A stretch of 64,000 nucleotides of DNA from an uncultured Clostridia bacterium. GTDB taxonomy: Bacteria > Bacillota > Clostridia > Oscillospirales > Acutalibacteraceae. The stretch lies in the NCBI GenBank assembly GCA_944383495.1, contig CALWPT010000005.1, forward strand, positions 1 through 64,000, written 5' to 3'. Of the stretch, positions 36,188 through 44,169 are shown piece after piece (positions within the stretch are counted from its first letter, which is position 1; every line of letters starts with the position of its first letter). The translations under genes were made by a program, and so were the position numbers. Below the pieces are notes generated by a model. The model did not search any database, was not told the origin of the DNA, and saw only the letters and a list, made by a program, of their open reading frames with translations.

Positions 36188-36901
36188 ATGCTGATTTTTC
36201 CCGCAATTGATATCAAGGGCGGCCAATGCGTCCGCCTTTACAAAGGAGATTTTGCCACAGCGGAAAAGGTGGCGGAGGATCCTTTAAAAACCGCCCTTGC
36301 TTTCCGCGCGGCCGGCGCTGTCTGGCTTCACACGGTGGATCTGGACGGCGCGCTGGAGGGCAAACGAGTCAACGCCGCAGTGTTTGAATCCCTTGCCAAA
36401 AGCAGCGGACTGCGGATCCAATTGGGGGGCGGCATCCGGAACCGGGAAACCATCGAATACTACCTGGAACATGGCGTTTCCCGGGTGATATTAGGCTCGG
36501 CCGCGGTGCGCGATCCCGATTTTGTAAAAGAAGCCGTTGCCGCTTATGGGGAAAAGATTGCTGTGGGAATTGACGCGAAGAACGGCGTCGCCGCCGCCTC
36601 AGGCTGGACGGAGGACAGCGGTATCTCCTATCTCGACCTGGCCAGGCGCATGGAGCAAGCGGGCGTTCAAACGGTCATATATACGGATATCGGACGGGAT
36701 GGAACCTTGTCCGGCCCCAACTTGGAGCAGCTGAAAGCGGTGAACCGCGCCATATCCTGCGATATTATTGCCAGCGGCGGCGTTGCGGCCTTAAGCGACA
36801 TCCAGGCGCTGCGGAGCCTGGGGCTATACGGCGCGATTTGCGGCAAAGCTCTGTATAAGGGAACTTTATCGCTCAAGGACGCCATTCGGGAAGCGGGATA
36901 G
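36188..36901 (+). CDS. hisA: ProFAR isomerase
   Basis: TIM-barrel isomerase (237 aa). It opens [19 protein letters not shown] with the catalytic Asp8 equivalent, and has the second Asp in [14 protein letters not shown] plus both phosphate loops (QLGGGIRN and ASGGVAAL). The AIDIKGG start marks HisA rather than HisF. Only 11 bp lie between it and hisI, where hisF is normally found. Confidence 0.95.
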   Translation: MLIFPAIDIKGGQCVRLYKGDFATAEKVAEDPLKTALAFRAAGAVWLHTVDLDGALEGKRVNAAVFESLAKSSGLRIQLGGGIRNRETIEYYLEHGVSRVILGSAAVRDPDFVKEAVAAYGEKIAVGIDAKNGVAAASGWTEDSGISYLDLARRMEQAGVQTVIYTDIGRDGTLSGPNLEQLKAVNRAISCDIIASGGVAALSDIQALRSLGLYGAICGKALYKGTLSLKDAIREAG

Positions 36902-36912
36902 GAGGAAAACAA

Positions 36913-37233
36913 ATGAATTTGGAACGGCTATTTGAAAAAAGCGAGCTGGTTCCCACCGTTGTTCAGGAAAAAGGATCCGGCAAGGTTCTGATGCTGGCGT
37001 ATATGAACCGGGAGTCCCTGCAAAAAACCCTGGAGACCGGGTATACCTGGTTTTTCAGCCGGTCCCGGCAGGCGCTGTGGAACAAGGGCGCCACTTCTGG
37101 GCACGTCCAAAAGGTGGTTTCTCTGACCGCCGACTGCGACTGGGACACCCTTTTGGCGGTGGTAGAGCAAACCGGCCCCGCCTGCCATACCGGCAGTAAT
37201 ACCTGTTTTTTTAATCCTATAATGGAGGAATGA
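36913..37233 (+). CDS. hisI: Phosphoribosyl-AMP cyclohydrolase
   Basis: A 106-aa free-standing cyclohydrolase. [29 protein letters not shown] and the Zn/Mg site DCDWDTLL with a later CHTG motif are present. GGAGG is upstream; the stop overlaps the hisE start. Confidence 0.96.
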   Translation: MNLERLFEKSELVPTVVQEKGSGKVLMLAYMNRESLQKTLETGYTWFFSRSRQALWNKGATSGHVQKVVSLTADCDWDTLLAVVEQTGPACHTGSNTCFFNPIMEE

Positions 37234-37559
37234 CGATGGAAACAATGAAAGCGCTTTACCAAACGGTTGTCAGCCGGCGGGAGCAGCCCCAAGAAGGGTC
37301 TTACACCTGCTATCTGTTTGAAAAGGGCCTGGATAAAATTCTAAAAAAATGCGGCGAGGAGTGCGCTGAAACCATTATCGCGGCCAAAAATGGGGACAAT
37401 CATGAGCTGGTCTGCGAGCTTGCGGATCTGTATTATCATCTCACCGTGCTGATGGTGCAGCAGGGCGTTCCACTGGAGGAGCTGACAGCGGAGCTGAATC
37501 GCCGGTCGGAGAAGACCGGCAACCTGAAGCAGTTTCATACAGTTGACAAAAACACCTAA
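37230..37559 (+). CDS. hisE: Phosphoribosyl-ATP pyrophosphohydrolase
   Basis: A 109-aa MazG-like all-alpha enzyme. The metal motif [16 protein letters not shown] and the later [13 protein letters not shown] helix are typical. It overlaps hisI by 4 bp. Last intact his gene; the decayed luxS starts about 25 bp later. Confidence 0.95.
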   Translation: MTMETMKALYQTVVSRREQPQEGSYTCYLFEKGLDKILKKCGEECAETIIAAKNGDNHELVCELADLYYHLTVLMVQQGVPLEELTAELNRRSEKTGNLKQFHTVDKNT

Positions 37560-37583
37560 ACGGGCGGAAAGGACGTAATGGAT

Positions 37584-37855
37584 ATGGAGCGAATTGCCCG
37601 TCTTTCAGTGGATTTCTCCACGCTGAAACAGGGCACGCACATATTCCGGGTTGAGAAGAATATCATTCCCCATGATCTGCATATTCGGATTCCCAACCGG
37701 AAGCCCGTGCTGGATAACGGGATGATCACACCATTGCGCGTTTATTTGCCACATATGTTCGCAGCAGTCCGCACAAGGAGCATATCATTTCTTTTGTCCC
37801 TATTGGGATGCCTGACGGGGTTTTACTGTCTCACTCAAAGCCTATTGCCGGCTGA
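37584..37855 (+). pseudogene. luxS: Decayed S-ribosylhomocysteinase (luxS) fragment
   Basis: The reading frame starts like clostridial LuxS: MERIARLSVDFSTLKQG, then IRIPNRKPVLDNG. It shifts frame near 37727; in the new frame it continues DDHTIARLFATYVRSSPHKE and IGMPDGVLL up to a TGA at 37853-37855. A missing base just before HTI explains the shift. LuxS needs HTIEHL (Zn ligands and Glu), but this has HTIARL, and the GC(R/Q)TG active-site Cys loop reads GMPDG. The C-terminal 60 or so residues with the third Zn ligand are missing. It is thus a non-functional relic, transcribed behind hisE with GGAAAGGA in front. It can also be read as a 100-codon ORF (37578-37880) whose second half is out of frame. 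Confidence 0.75.
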
Positions 37856-37959
37856 CGCGGCTCTAAGGCTGGCAAAGTAGGGCCTTCATTCTATCGCGGT
37901 ATTCAATGGGGAATTCCCTTGCTCCAAATGCAGAGTCTTGGAAAGCCGCATTGATTCCG

Positions 37960-38023
37960 CCGTGACGGAGAAAGAGGGTCTCCAACGCAAGCTTGCGTTG
38001 GAGACCCTCTTTCTCCGTCACGG
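37960..38023. repeat. Perfect 64-bp palindrome
   Basis: Two 32-base arms (37960-37991 and 37992-38023) are exact reverse complements with no spacer; the centre is AAGCTT and the ends are CCGTGACGG and CCGTCACGG. It lies 20 bp after the lysC stop (minus strand). The inner part (AAAGAGGG...CCCTCTTT) could stop transcription from both sides. On the minus strand the sequence to its left reads as an open frame of about 40 codons (LFLRHGGINAAFQDSAF...) ending at 37863, perhaps a remnant. A spacer-free perfect palindrome this long is rare and could also be an assembly artefact. Confidence 0.9.
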
Positions 38024-38043
38024 TTATTGCAGCAAAAAACGCT

Positions 38044-39363
38044 TTACTCGCCGATGAATTCTTTATAGATGGACCGGATGGCATCCTCGAAATGATCCTC
38101 GTCGATACCGGCGATAATGTTCAGTTCACTGGAGCCCTGATCAATCATGCGAATGTTGATCCCCGCTCCCGCCAACGCGCTGAAAGCCCGCGCCGCGGTG
38201 CCAACTGCCTTCAGCATTCCCCGTCCGACCACCGCAATTAGGGCAATCCCATCGTGAAGCTCCACCAAATCCGCCTTGGTGCGCCTCTTGATCCACCGGA
38301 GCAATTCCTCGCGCTGACCCTCCAAGGCCTCTGTAGCAACCACGATGCTCATGGTGTCAATGCCCGATGGCAAATGTTCAAAGGAAATTTCCCGTTCCTC
38401 TAGCACTTCCAGCACCTTCAGGCCAAAGCCGATTTCCTGATTCATCATATCCTTCTCGATATGGAGAATGGAAAAACCCTTTTTCCCCGCAATCCCAGTG
38501 ATGGTCTGTGCGTCATCCCCTTCTCCTGATTCCGGTACAATCATCGTTCCGGGGTCGCTGGGTACGTTGGTGTTCTTGATATTAATGGGGATCCCTGCCT
38601 GCCGGACGGGAAAAATCGCATCCTCGTGCAGCACCGTCGCTCCCATATAAGACAACTCCCGAAGTTCCCGGTATGTAATGCGCTTGATCTGCTTGGGATT
38701 CGGCACAATTCGAGGATCGGCCACCAGGAATCCGGAAACATCCGTCCAATTTTCATATAGCACCGCCCCCGCCGCCCGGGCTACTAAGGAACCGGTCACA
38801 TCTGATCCGCCCCGGGAAAAGGTTTTGATGGTATCGTTGGGCATTGATCCATAAAAACCCGGGATCACCGCCCGTTCATGACGGGATAATTCATCCCGCA
38901 GGGACTGATGGGTCAACTCGTCATTAAAGCTCCCGTCATCATTGAAAAAAACTACACGCGCCGCGTCAATAAAATCGTATCCCAAATAGGCGGCTAAAAT
39001 TTTTCCATTCAGATATTCGCCGCGGCTGGCAGCATAATCCCGGCCGGACTTGTTGACAAAAGCCGACTGAATGTGGGCAAATTCCCGATCCAGGGAATAA
39101 TCCATTCCAAGTTCCCGGATAATCCCGTCATACCGTTCCCGAACCTGGGCAAACAGCCCGTCGAATTCTGCGCCGCGTGCTGCCCGTTCATAGCAGGCAT
39201 AGAGCATATCCGTCACTTTGGTATCCTCACGAAAGCGTTTGCCCGGCGCTGAAGGAACTACATACCGCCTCTCGGGATCGGCTTTTATAATTGCCGCCAC
39301 TTTTTGAAACTGGGCCGCATCCGCCAGTGAACTGCCCCCAAATTTTACTACTTTAACTAACAT
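38044..39363 (-). CDS. lysC: Aspartate kinase
   Basis: First enzyme of the aspartate family of amino acids (439 aa). VVKFGGSSLADA at the start, the clostridial PSAPGKRFREDTKVTD loop, SRGGSDVTGSLVA, and two C-terminal ACT domains (FSILHIEKDMMN; IALIAVVGRGM with INIRMIDQGSSELNI) for feedback control. The ATG at 39363 has GAGAGGA 9 bases upstream. Last gene of the ACT protein-hom-lysC unit; the palindrome after it may be its terminator. Confidence 0.95.
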   Translation of the reverse strand: MLVKVVKFGGSSLADAAQFQKVAAIIKADPERRYVVPSAPGKRFREDTKVTDMLYACYERAARGAEFDGLFAQVRERYDGIIRELGMDYSLDREFAHIQSAFVNKSGRDYAASRGEYLNGKILAAYLGYDFIDAARVVFFNDDGSFNDELTHQSLRDELSRHERAVIPGFYGSMPNDTIKTFSRGGSDVTGSLVARAAGAVLYENWTDVSGFLVADPRIVPNPKQIKRITYRELRELSYMGATVLHEDAIFPVRQAGIPINIKNTNVPSDPGTMIVPESGEGDDAQTITGIAGKKGFSILHIEKDMMNQEIGFGLKVLEVLEEREISFEHLPSGIDTMSIVVATEALEGQREELLRWIKRRTKADLVELHDGIALIAVVGRGMLKAVGTAARAFSALAGAGINIRMIDQGSSELNIIAGIDEDHFEDAIRSIYKEFIGE

Positions 39364-39397
39364 GAAGTCCATTCCTCTCGTGACGCAAAATCATTGC

Positions 39398-40642
39398 TTA
39401 CTGATCCTCCAATACCCGGATCACAGACTGAGGCTCCAGCCAACCGCTCATCTCATGCAAACGGCCTCGCAGTCTTCCTTCTTGGTCGCGTCCAGTAACA
39501 AATGCCAGCTCATCCCGGGGCGCGCCAGACCGGCTGAGCATCCTGACACAAGAAAATGCCTTTTTGATTTCTTCCAGCGCCCTGTGCGGCTGGCCCGATA
39601 CAGCCCGAACATACAACTCCGCTTCTGCCGCCATGGGATCGGCCACATCATCGGGAGATCCATCTTCCCAGTAAAGGTATTTACGCGCCTGTACATGCTT
39701 TACACAATCAATCACATCCGCTACCACGGCGCTGGCTGTGGGGAGCTTTCCTGCCCCCTTTCCGTAAAATACCACGTCGCCGGTGGCGTCTCCCCGGACC
39801 AAAACAGCGTTGAACACATCATCCACCGTGGAAAGCTGGCTTTCCCGGGAAACAAATGCCGGGCCGACCCAAGCCAGAACCTTTCCGTTTTCCAGCTTCT
39901 GGGCACGGGCAATCAGCTTGACCACGCCGCCCCAGTTTTCCGCATATTCCACATCGGCAAGGGTGATTCCGGAAATGCCTTCCGTCTGCACCTGCTCGGG
40001 ATAAACATGCCTGCCAAACGCCAGGGAAGCCAGAATGCAGATTTTGCGGCAGGCGTCGTGGCCCTCCACATCGGCGGTCGGATCCTTCTCCGCGTATCCT
40101 AGCTTTTGAGCCAGTGCCAACGCGTCCTCAAAATTCATTTGCTCTCGGATCATCTTGGTCAGGATAAAATTCGTGGTTCCGTTCAGGATCCCTTCGATCG
40201 TTTCAATGTCGTTTGCCGCTAAACACTGGGAAATGGGACGGATAATCGGGATTCCACCGCCGACGGATGCCTCAAATAAAAAATTTACATTGTTTTCCCG
40301 CGCGATTTTCAGCAACTCCGCGCCCTTGGCCGCCACCAGCTCCTTATTGGAGGTCGTCACGCTTTTTCCCGACAAAAGGCAGCTTTTCACATAATGATAT
40401 GCCGGGTTCAGCCCACCCATGGTTTCCACCACCACAGTGATTTCCGGATCATTCAGAATCTCCTGAAAATCCTTGGTGAATTTATCCTCGTAGGGGCATC
40501 CGGGGAACTCTTGCAGATCCAGAATCCGTTTAATATCCATTTCTGCCCCGGCTTTTTTCTGAATGCTTTCCCTGTTCTTATAAAAAACCTCCACCACGCC
40601 GGAACCTACTACGCCGTGTCCCATGACTGCAATCTGATACAT
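39398..40642 (-). CDS. hom: Homoserine dehydrogenase
   Basis: NAD(P)-dependent reduction of aspartate semialdehyde to homoserine (414 aa). IAVMGHGVVGSGVVEV (nucleotide fold), TSNKELVAAKG, FEASVGGGIPIIRPI, ILNGTTNFIL and DPTADVEGHDA are diagnostic. A C-terminal ACT domain is expected from about residue 340. AAAGGATGAGGG precedes the ATG. Confidence 0.96.
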   Translation of the reverse strand: MYQIAVMGHGVVGSGVVEVFYKNRESIQKKAGAEMDIKRILDLQEFPGCPYEDKFTKDFQEILNDPEITVVVETMGGLNPAYHYVKSCLLSGKSVTTSNKELVAAKGAELLKIARENNVNFLFEASVGGGIPIIRPISQCLAANDIETIEGILNGTTNFILTKMIREQMNFEDALALAQKLGYAEKDPTADVEGHDACRKICILASLAFGRHVYPEQVQTEGISGITLADVEYAENWGGVVKLIARAQKLENGKVLAWVGPAFVSRESQLSTVDDVFNAVLVRGDATGDVVFYGKGAGKLPTASAVVADVIDCVKHVQARKYLYWEDGSPDDVADPMAAEAELYVRAVSGQPHRALEEIKKAFSCVRMLSRSGAPRDELAFVTGRDQEGRLRGRLHEMSGWLEPQSVIRVLEDQ

Positions 40643-40716
40643 TTTCCCTCATCCTTTAATATTTACTTCGCCCGTTTTTCTTTTTGTTTCCCGGCTACCT
40701 CATTCTATGCCACCGT

Positions 40717-41169
40717 TCACTGGCCGGCTACCTCTTGAATCGATAAGACGCCTTTAAGCGCGGCAAGCCCTGCAACCATTTGCTGCACGTCGGACTCCAG
40801 ATCGTCCGTCCGGATCGATACGGAAACCGCCGCCGTTCCTCCAGCGGGAATATTCTGGTTCAAAGTCAGGATATTGGCGCCCGCCTCTGACAGCGCGCCG
40901 ATTAAGGCGGATAAGATTCCTGGATTATCCTGCAACAGCGCGTTTAATGTAACGACCCGTCCCGCCGTTTGCCGATTGTAGGCAAACACATGATCCTTAT
41001 ACTTATAAAACGCGCCTCGGGAGATGCCCGCCATCTGAGCCGCCTGCGCAGCGGTCTTCGCCCCGCCGGTGGATAACAGCTGCTTTGCCTCCAGTACCCT
41101 GCTGTACACCGCCGGCAGTACGGACGCATTTACCAGCAGCATCGTTTGACCAGACAAGATGCTCACCAC
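40717..41169 (-). CDS. UPF0735 ACT-domain protein (PheB-like)
   Basis: A 150-aa protein with an N-terminal helical part resembling a helix-turn-helix (AAQAAQMAGISRGAFYKYKD) and a C-terminal ACT domain (NPGILSALIGALSEAGANIL). This family usually precedes hom in Bacillota and is thought to sense an amino acid. Start GTG at 41169 gives the normal family length; ATG at 41142 is an alternative, and neither has a clear ribosome binding site. Confidence 0.88.
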   Translation of the reverse strand: MVSILSGQTMLLVNASVLPAVYSRVLEAKQLLSTGGAKTAAQAAQMAGISRGAFYKYKDHVFAYNRQTAGRVVTLNALLQDNPGILSALIGALSEAGANILTLNQNIPAGGTAAVSVSIRTDDLESDVQQMVAGLAALKGVLSIQEVAGQ

Positions 41170-41186
41170 CCAATTGTTTATGAATT

Positions 41187-41243
41187 GTATACATCTGTTT
41201 TCGTGTGGTATACAGTATACTATAGGCTTTTATTTTGATTCAA
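41187..41243 (-). promoter_or_regulatory. Promoter of the ACT-hom-lysC operon with repeated GTATAC
   Basis: On the minus strand TTGAAT (41243-41238) and TATACT (41219-41214) are 18 bp apart. The palindromic hexamer GTATAC occurs three times (41187-41192, 41208-41213, 41215-41220), two of them flanking one base over the -10 box. This is operator-like. Confidence 0.5.
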
Positions 41244-41478
41244 GCTTTGTTTTTTCTCAAATTCTTCCATTTTCAGCCGTTTTACTGCAATTATGCAATT
41301 TGCATTCTGTTTTCTATCGTTTTCTCTCTTTTAAGGGTCTAAGTAAAAGCAAGAGACGAAGCCTTTTGGCCTCGCCTCCCACCCTTTCCTTTCACTCCTC
41401 CTCTGCTGGCAGTTACGTCTTCAAAGACGCATCCGTATACCCGTGCGGCGCCCCGTTCCCCTGAGAAGGGTAAGCCCT
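41244..41478. other. Intergenic sequence, possible dispersed repeat
   Basis: No gene is supported. The first half is T-rich; the second (about 41340-41475) is GC-rich with a CGTCT-TCAA-AGACG hairpin. A minus-strand frame runs through it from the permease gene region, but without a start signal. It has the look of an intergenic repeat, untestable here. Confidence 0.3.
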
Positions 41479-42276
41479 CTATTCCAGATTCAGCTTCCTT
41501 TTTAAAATCAGGTTGGTGACGATGAAAAAAACGACAGCGTATAAAACGTAAATACCGGAAAAGCCCCAGATCAACTGAATCCCCAAAGGCACAGTGTTTA
41601 TTTCTAACAGCGGCTGCATACCAAACAGGCTGCCGCTGTTGCACGCCGCCCAAATCAGGATCACCATTAGATTCAGAAACTGTACTGCAAAATTGAGGCC
41701 TAAATAAGCGGCAAAGGAGCACAGCAGCCGATGCCGTCCGGACAAGTGTCCAATGGCCGATGCGGTATAAACCATGAGAATGCCCGCCGCCAGGGAGGCA
41801 AGCAGCATAACCAAAACGCCGGCCAATGCCTGCCATCCTATGCCGGTTATTTGGCTTAAAAAGCTGTGTACGGCGGCTTGCAGGGCATATAGCAGTTCCG
41901 GCGATACAGCCATGAAAAAAACGGAGAGCAGCGTCCATAAAAAGCTGGCGACGATCCATAAAAAAGCGACGATCAGCTTGGACAAAATATGCTGGTAAGG
42001 TTGCACCGGCAGAGTGAACATCAGGTAACCCTCGTGCCCCAACAGGCTTTTATAAAAGCGCTGGATCATGACAAACACCGTTACCGCAAAGGTTCCCAAA
42101 ATCAGCATGCTGTATAACAGTGCGCTCATAAACGCGGGAATTTCCATGGGCGTGTACCGGTTGTTCACTTCCCAGAACAGGCGGGTGATGAGGGCAAAAA
42201 GAAGAATCGCGCCGTACAGCGGCAAAAAAATCCGCACGGTGGCTTTCCACTCGTATTTCATTAATTTCCCTAACAT
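41479..42276 (-). CDS. ABC transporter permease
   Basis: A 265-aa membrane protein with six hydrophobic segments, starting MLGKLMKYEWKATVR, the start pattern of ABC-2 type permeases. YKSLLGHEGYLMFTLPV is the cytoplasmic coupling segment typical of this family. It overlaps the ATPase gene by 7 bp. With the ATPase and GntR repressor it forms a YtrA-type regulated ABC module; substrate unknown. Confidence 0.9.
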   Translation of the reverse strand: MLGKLMKYEWKATVRIFLPLYGAILLFALITRLFWEVNNRYTPMEIPAFMSALLYSMLILGTFAVTVFVMIQRFYKSLLGHEGYLMFTLPVQPYQHILSKLIVAFLWIVASFLWTLLSVFFMAVSPELLYALQAAVHSFLSQITGIGWQALAGVLVMLLASLAAGILMVYTASAIGHLSGRHRLLCSFAAYLGLNFAVQFLNLMVILIWAACNSGSLFGMQPLLEINTVPLGIQLIWGFSGIYVLYAVVFFIVTNLILKRKLNLE

Positions 42277-42968
42277 CTGAATACCTCCCGAAACAAAGCA
42301 TCTACCGATTTTCCTTGTTCCTCCCGAATCCGATCCACAGACGAGGAAAGGATCACCTGCCCTTTGTGAATAAATACAAAGTCATCCAGCACCTGCTCCA
42401 CGTCGGCAATCAGATGGGTAGAAATCATAATCGTTGCGTTTTCGCTGTAGTTGCCAATAATGGTCGTAAGAATATAGTCCCGCGCCGCAGGATCCACTCC
42501 GCCAATGGGTTCGTCCAGCAGGTACAGCCTTGCCCTGCGGCTCATCACTAGGACCAGCTGTACCTTTTCCTTGGTTCCTTTGGACATGCTTTTCAGCCGG
42601 TCTTTGGAATTGATTTCCAGCCGCGACAGCATTTCAAGGGCTTTCCGGTCATCAAAATCCGCATAGAAATCCTTAAACAAGCCGATGACGTCTCGCACCC
42701 GCATCCAGTCGCTGAGATAATTCCAGTCGGGCAGATAGGAGACCAGCTTTTTGGTTTCCAGTCCCACTGGGGTGCCGTCTACCTGTATCTCTCCGGATGT
42801 AGGCGTCAGGATCCCGCCGATCGTTTTAAGCAGCGTGGTTTTCCCGCTGCCGTTGGGCCCGAGCAAGCCAACGATTCTCCCTGGCTCCAATGCAAGATTC
42901 AAATGATCCAACGCTTTGACCTGCTGGTACTGTTTCGTTAGTTCCCGGCATTCCAAAATTGCTTTCAT
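42270..42968 (-). CDS. ABC transporter ATP-binding protein
   Basis: A 232-aa ATPase: Walker A GLLGPNGSGKTTLLK, signature MSKGTKEKVQL (a degenerate LSGGQ, common in this subfamily), Walker B LYLLDEPIGG, and STHLIADVEQ with the H-loop. It overlaps the GntR gene by 4 bp and the permease by 7 bp. Confidence 0.95.
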   Translation of the reverse strand: MKAILECRELTKQYQQVKALDHLNLALEPGRIVGLLGPNGSGKTTLLKTIGGILTPTSGEIQVDGTPVGLETKKLVSYLPDWNYLSDWMRVRDVIGLFKDFYADFDDRKALEMLSRLEINSKDRLKSMSKGTKEKVQLVLVMSRRARLYLLDEPIGGVDPAARDYILTTIIGNYSENATIMISTHLIADVEQVLDDFVFIHKGQVILSSSVDRIREEQGKSVDALFREVFRC

Positions 42969-43336
42969 GACTCCGCTTCCTCCATTTCTCTCCGCAGCAG
43001 CGTTTGCGCTTCCTGCAATGTGTATCCAAGCTCCCCCATCTGCTGGAAAAACAGCCGGAGCTGTTCTTCCGCCAACCGATCCCTGGTCTGCCGGATCAAC
43101 GCTTCATCTTGCGTCACAAACCGCCCGCTGGTGCGTTGGGCAAACACAAGCCCGCTTCGTTCCAGCTCCGACATGGCCTTCTGCATGGTGTTTGGATTCA
43201 CGGCCGCAGCCCCCGCCATTTCCCGGACCGACGGCAACTGTTCCCCGGGCCGGAATCTGCCTGATACAATCCTTCGCTGCATCTGTTCCACCAGTTGTGC
43301 GTAAATCGGCCGGTCGTCTGTAAAGCTCCATTCCAT
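42965..43336 (-). CDS. GntR-family regulator (YtrA subfamily)
   Basis: A 123-aa repressor with an N-terminal winged helix (RPIYAQLVEQMQRRIVSGRF, then GEQLPSVREMAGAAAVNPNT) and only a short C-terminal helical dimer part, the mark of YtrA-type GntR proteins that control the ABC transporter in their own operon. The ATG at 43336 follows AAAGGGG; a longer reading would start in the promoter. Confidence 0.94.
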   Translation of the reverse strand: MEWSFTDDRPIYAQLVEQMQRRIVSGRFRPGEQLPSVREMAGAAAVNPNTMQKAMSELERSGLVFAQRTSGRFVTQDEALIRQTRDRLAEEQLRLFFQQMGELGYTLQEAQTLLRREMEEAES

Positions 43337-43361
43337 AGACGCGCCCCTTTGTATTAATAAT

Positions 43362-43398
43362 ATAGTACAATAATACAATAGTACAGTTGCATTGTCAA
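43362..43398 (-). promoter_or_regulatory. Promoter and operator repeats of the GntR-ABC operon
   Basis: On the minus strand a perfect TTGACA (43398-43393) and TATTAT (43375-43370) are 17 bp apart. TGTACTAT occurs twice in direct orientation (43385-43378 and 43369-43362), 16 bp apart and flanking the -10 box, which fits autoregulation. Confidence 0.8.
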
Positions 43399-43676
43399 GG
43401 AAAAAATTAAAGCGTTGTCATAAAGATGCTGTCTTTCTCACTTTCTAAGCCAGCGGCGGCGTGGTCTGCGGCTTTCTGCGTGAAAAGCCCAAAATTGTTT
43501 CTCTTAAAATAGATCCATCCGTTAAAATGGTTAAGATAAACACTGTGGCTGCATGGTCAGAATGGCGCCCGCCGAACCGGCGATTGAGCCTTGATCACGT
43601 ATTGCCTACCAGCTAAGCGGAACCCTTATAGGTCCCACACTTTGATGATGCAGTCCCAACCGTCCGTATAAGGAGG
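43399..43676. other. Gene-free region, possible small RNA
   Basis: No ORF with a ribosome binding site is seen. On the plus strand TAAAAT (about 43514-43519) could be a -10 box. The following 200 nt contain GCCCGCC/GGCG, CTGCAT (43553 region)/ATGCAG (near 43650) and ATGGTT/AACCGT pairings and end at a strong terminator. A small RNA is possible but weakly supported, because the terminator also serves mazF. Confidence 0.25.
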
Positions 43677-43716
43677 AAAAACGGGTGAAAAGCGCTGCGC
43701 TTTCACCCGTTTTTTT
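43677..43716. terminator. Bidirectional intrinsic terminator after mazF
   Basis: ACGGGTGAAAAGCGC pairs with GCGCTTTCACCCGT (one A bulged), flanked by A- and T-runs. On the minus strand it lies about 100 bp after the mazF stop. Confidence 0.85.
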
Positions 43717-43812
43717 GCTGTAGCTCAAATGAATGGCGGCTTCTCTTTTTCACAGAGAGCCGATTCTGCTTTTTTAACTGACGTTTCAACTGGAATTTTT
43801 CTGTCACAGAGC

Positions 43813-44169
43813 TTATGTAGCCCCGTGATCCAGTCCGAAGCTGACGGTCAGCGCTTTGTTGACGCTATTCATGGAATTGTCGTCCAACCGGCCCATTCGC
43901 TCCCGAAGCCGCCGTTTGTCAATGGTTCTTACCTGCTCCAGCAGCACGATGGAATCCTTGGCAAGGCCGCAGCCGGTAGCGGTGACCTGAATGTGGGTAG
44001 GGAGCTTGGTTTTATCCTTCTGGGAGGTAATTGCCGCGGCAATTACGGTGGGACTGTAGCGGTTTCCCACGTCGTTTTGGACAATCAACACGGGCCGCAT
44101 CCCGCCCTGCTCGGAACCCACAACTGGGCTTAGATCCGCGTAGTAGATATCTCCTCTTTTAATATTCAT
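43813..44169 (-). CDS. mazF: MazF/PemK-type endoribonuclease toxin, no antitoxin next to it
   Basis: A 118-aa protein of the EndoA/MazF type: RGDIYYADLSPVVGSEQGG, RPVLIVQNDVGN, TVIAAAITSQ, LPTHIQV and a VLLEQVRTIDKRRL helix. This family cuts mRNA at short sequences. GGAGTGAG precedes the ATG. The partner (EndoAI-like, 80-95 aa) normally lies directly upstream, but the 430 bp upstream contain no such ORF. The antitoxin must be elsewhere or lost. Confidence 0.95.
   Translation of the reverse strand: MNIKRGDIYYADLSPVVGSEQGGMRPVLIVQNDVGNRYSPTVIAAAITSQKDKTKLPTHIQVTATGCGLAKDSIVLLEQVRTIDKRRLRERMGRLDDNSMNSVNKALTVSFGLDHGAT

Noticed and set aside
37578..37880. A 100-codon hypothetical protein behind hisE
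   Set aside because: The second half continues as LuxS only in another frame; it is better explained as a frameshifted relic.
37863..38084. Minus-strand ORF of 73 codons across the palindrome
   Set aside because: Its start lies inside lysC and its middle is the palindrome; no start signal. A fragment of about 40 codons might be an old remnant, but this is unproven.
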